DNA from: Kiritimatiellia bacterium
GTDB taxonomy: Bacteria; Verrucomicrobiota; Kiritimatiellia; JAFGHX01
Reading direction: 5' to 3'
Assembly (NCBI GenBank): GCA_016929905.1
Contig: JAFGHX010000241.1
Location: 1-41,201, forward strand
Length of the DNA stretch: 41,201 nucleotides
Of the stretch, positions 41,140-41,201 are shown in pieces (position 1 is the first letter of the stretch; every line of letters starts with the position of its first letter). Both the position numbers and the translations under genes were made by a program. The notes beneath the pieces are model-generated. The model had not been told where the DNA came from. It made no database searches and saw only the letters and a program-made list of their open reading frames with translations.

Positions 41140-41201
41140 TGGGACTGTGGGACTGTGGGACCGTGGGACTGTGGGACCGTGGGACTGTGGGACTGTGGGA
41201 C
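41140..41201. repeat. Octanucleotide tandem array running off the window
   Basis: Seven full TGGGACTG/TGGGACCG units and a partial one. Length beyond the window is unknown. Confidence 0.85.

Overview
This is a GC-rich bacterial chromosomal window. It has large exported glycoside-hydrolase-like proteins, many GC-rich palindromes and short tandem repeats between genes, Shine-Dalgarno sites of variable quality, and exopolysaccharide-type genes. This mix resembles the PVC superphylum (Kiritimatiellota, Lentisphaerota or Planctomycetota). That placement is an inference from style, because no rRNA or other phylogenetic marker is present. I found no tRNA, rRNA, CRISPR array, transposase or phage gene.

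Layout. (1) 1-3393: repeat-rich left edge, then two minus-strand envelope genes, a double GT2 glycosyltransferase and a polysaccharide flippase. (2) 3580-8394: five plus-strand genes for an unrecognised protein, a TPR-LysM lipoprotein, two coiled-coil proteins with C-terminal membrane anchors, and a zinc-finger/transmembrane/beta-propeller protein. (3) 8684-11737: a near-consensus promoter overlapped by a dyad, an FAD-dependent oxidoreductase and an IclR regulator. (4) 12224-19015: minus-strand genes for a sugar-nucleotide epimerase, a YdjM-like membrane protein, a hexapeptide acyltransferase, asparagine synthase, a methyltransferase and an AraC regulator, much of it resembling surface-polysaccharide metabolism. 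(5) 19212-21490: two medium-chain dehydrogenases, the first divergent from the AraC gene. (6) 22144-41070: an exported-protein locus with three very large paralogous GH2-like proteins (1542, 1308 and 1535 aa). Between the first and second lie a beta-helix protein, a cytoplasmic M55 D-aminopeptidase and a transglutaminase-like multidomain protein, joined by 4-bp start/stop overlaps.

The most interesting part is region 6. All three GH2-like proteins keep the expected nucleophile Glu in a KP-x-x-x-EYG motif. All three carry His-Asn where canonical GH2 enzymes have Asn-Glu, so the general acid/base Glu is replaced by Asn. They share two C-terminal Rossmann-like (glutamine-amidotransferase-like) modules and a near-identical C-terminal tail ending in DDPYRFF-x-W. 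Two of them share a conserved upstream leader. Two N-termini in the locus are a signal peptide fused to the last part of a LamG domain that is complete only in the 36463 gene. Fragments of unrelated genes sit in front of the second and third copies. Together these suggest a duplicated, reshuffled glycan-processing system with an unusual active site.

Intergenic DNA is itself structured. It holds 7-bp and 8-bp tandem arrays placed at gene ends, a dispersed 12-bp unit, large palindromes in several families, and 41-43 bp tandem units.
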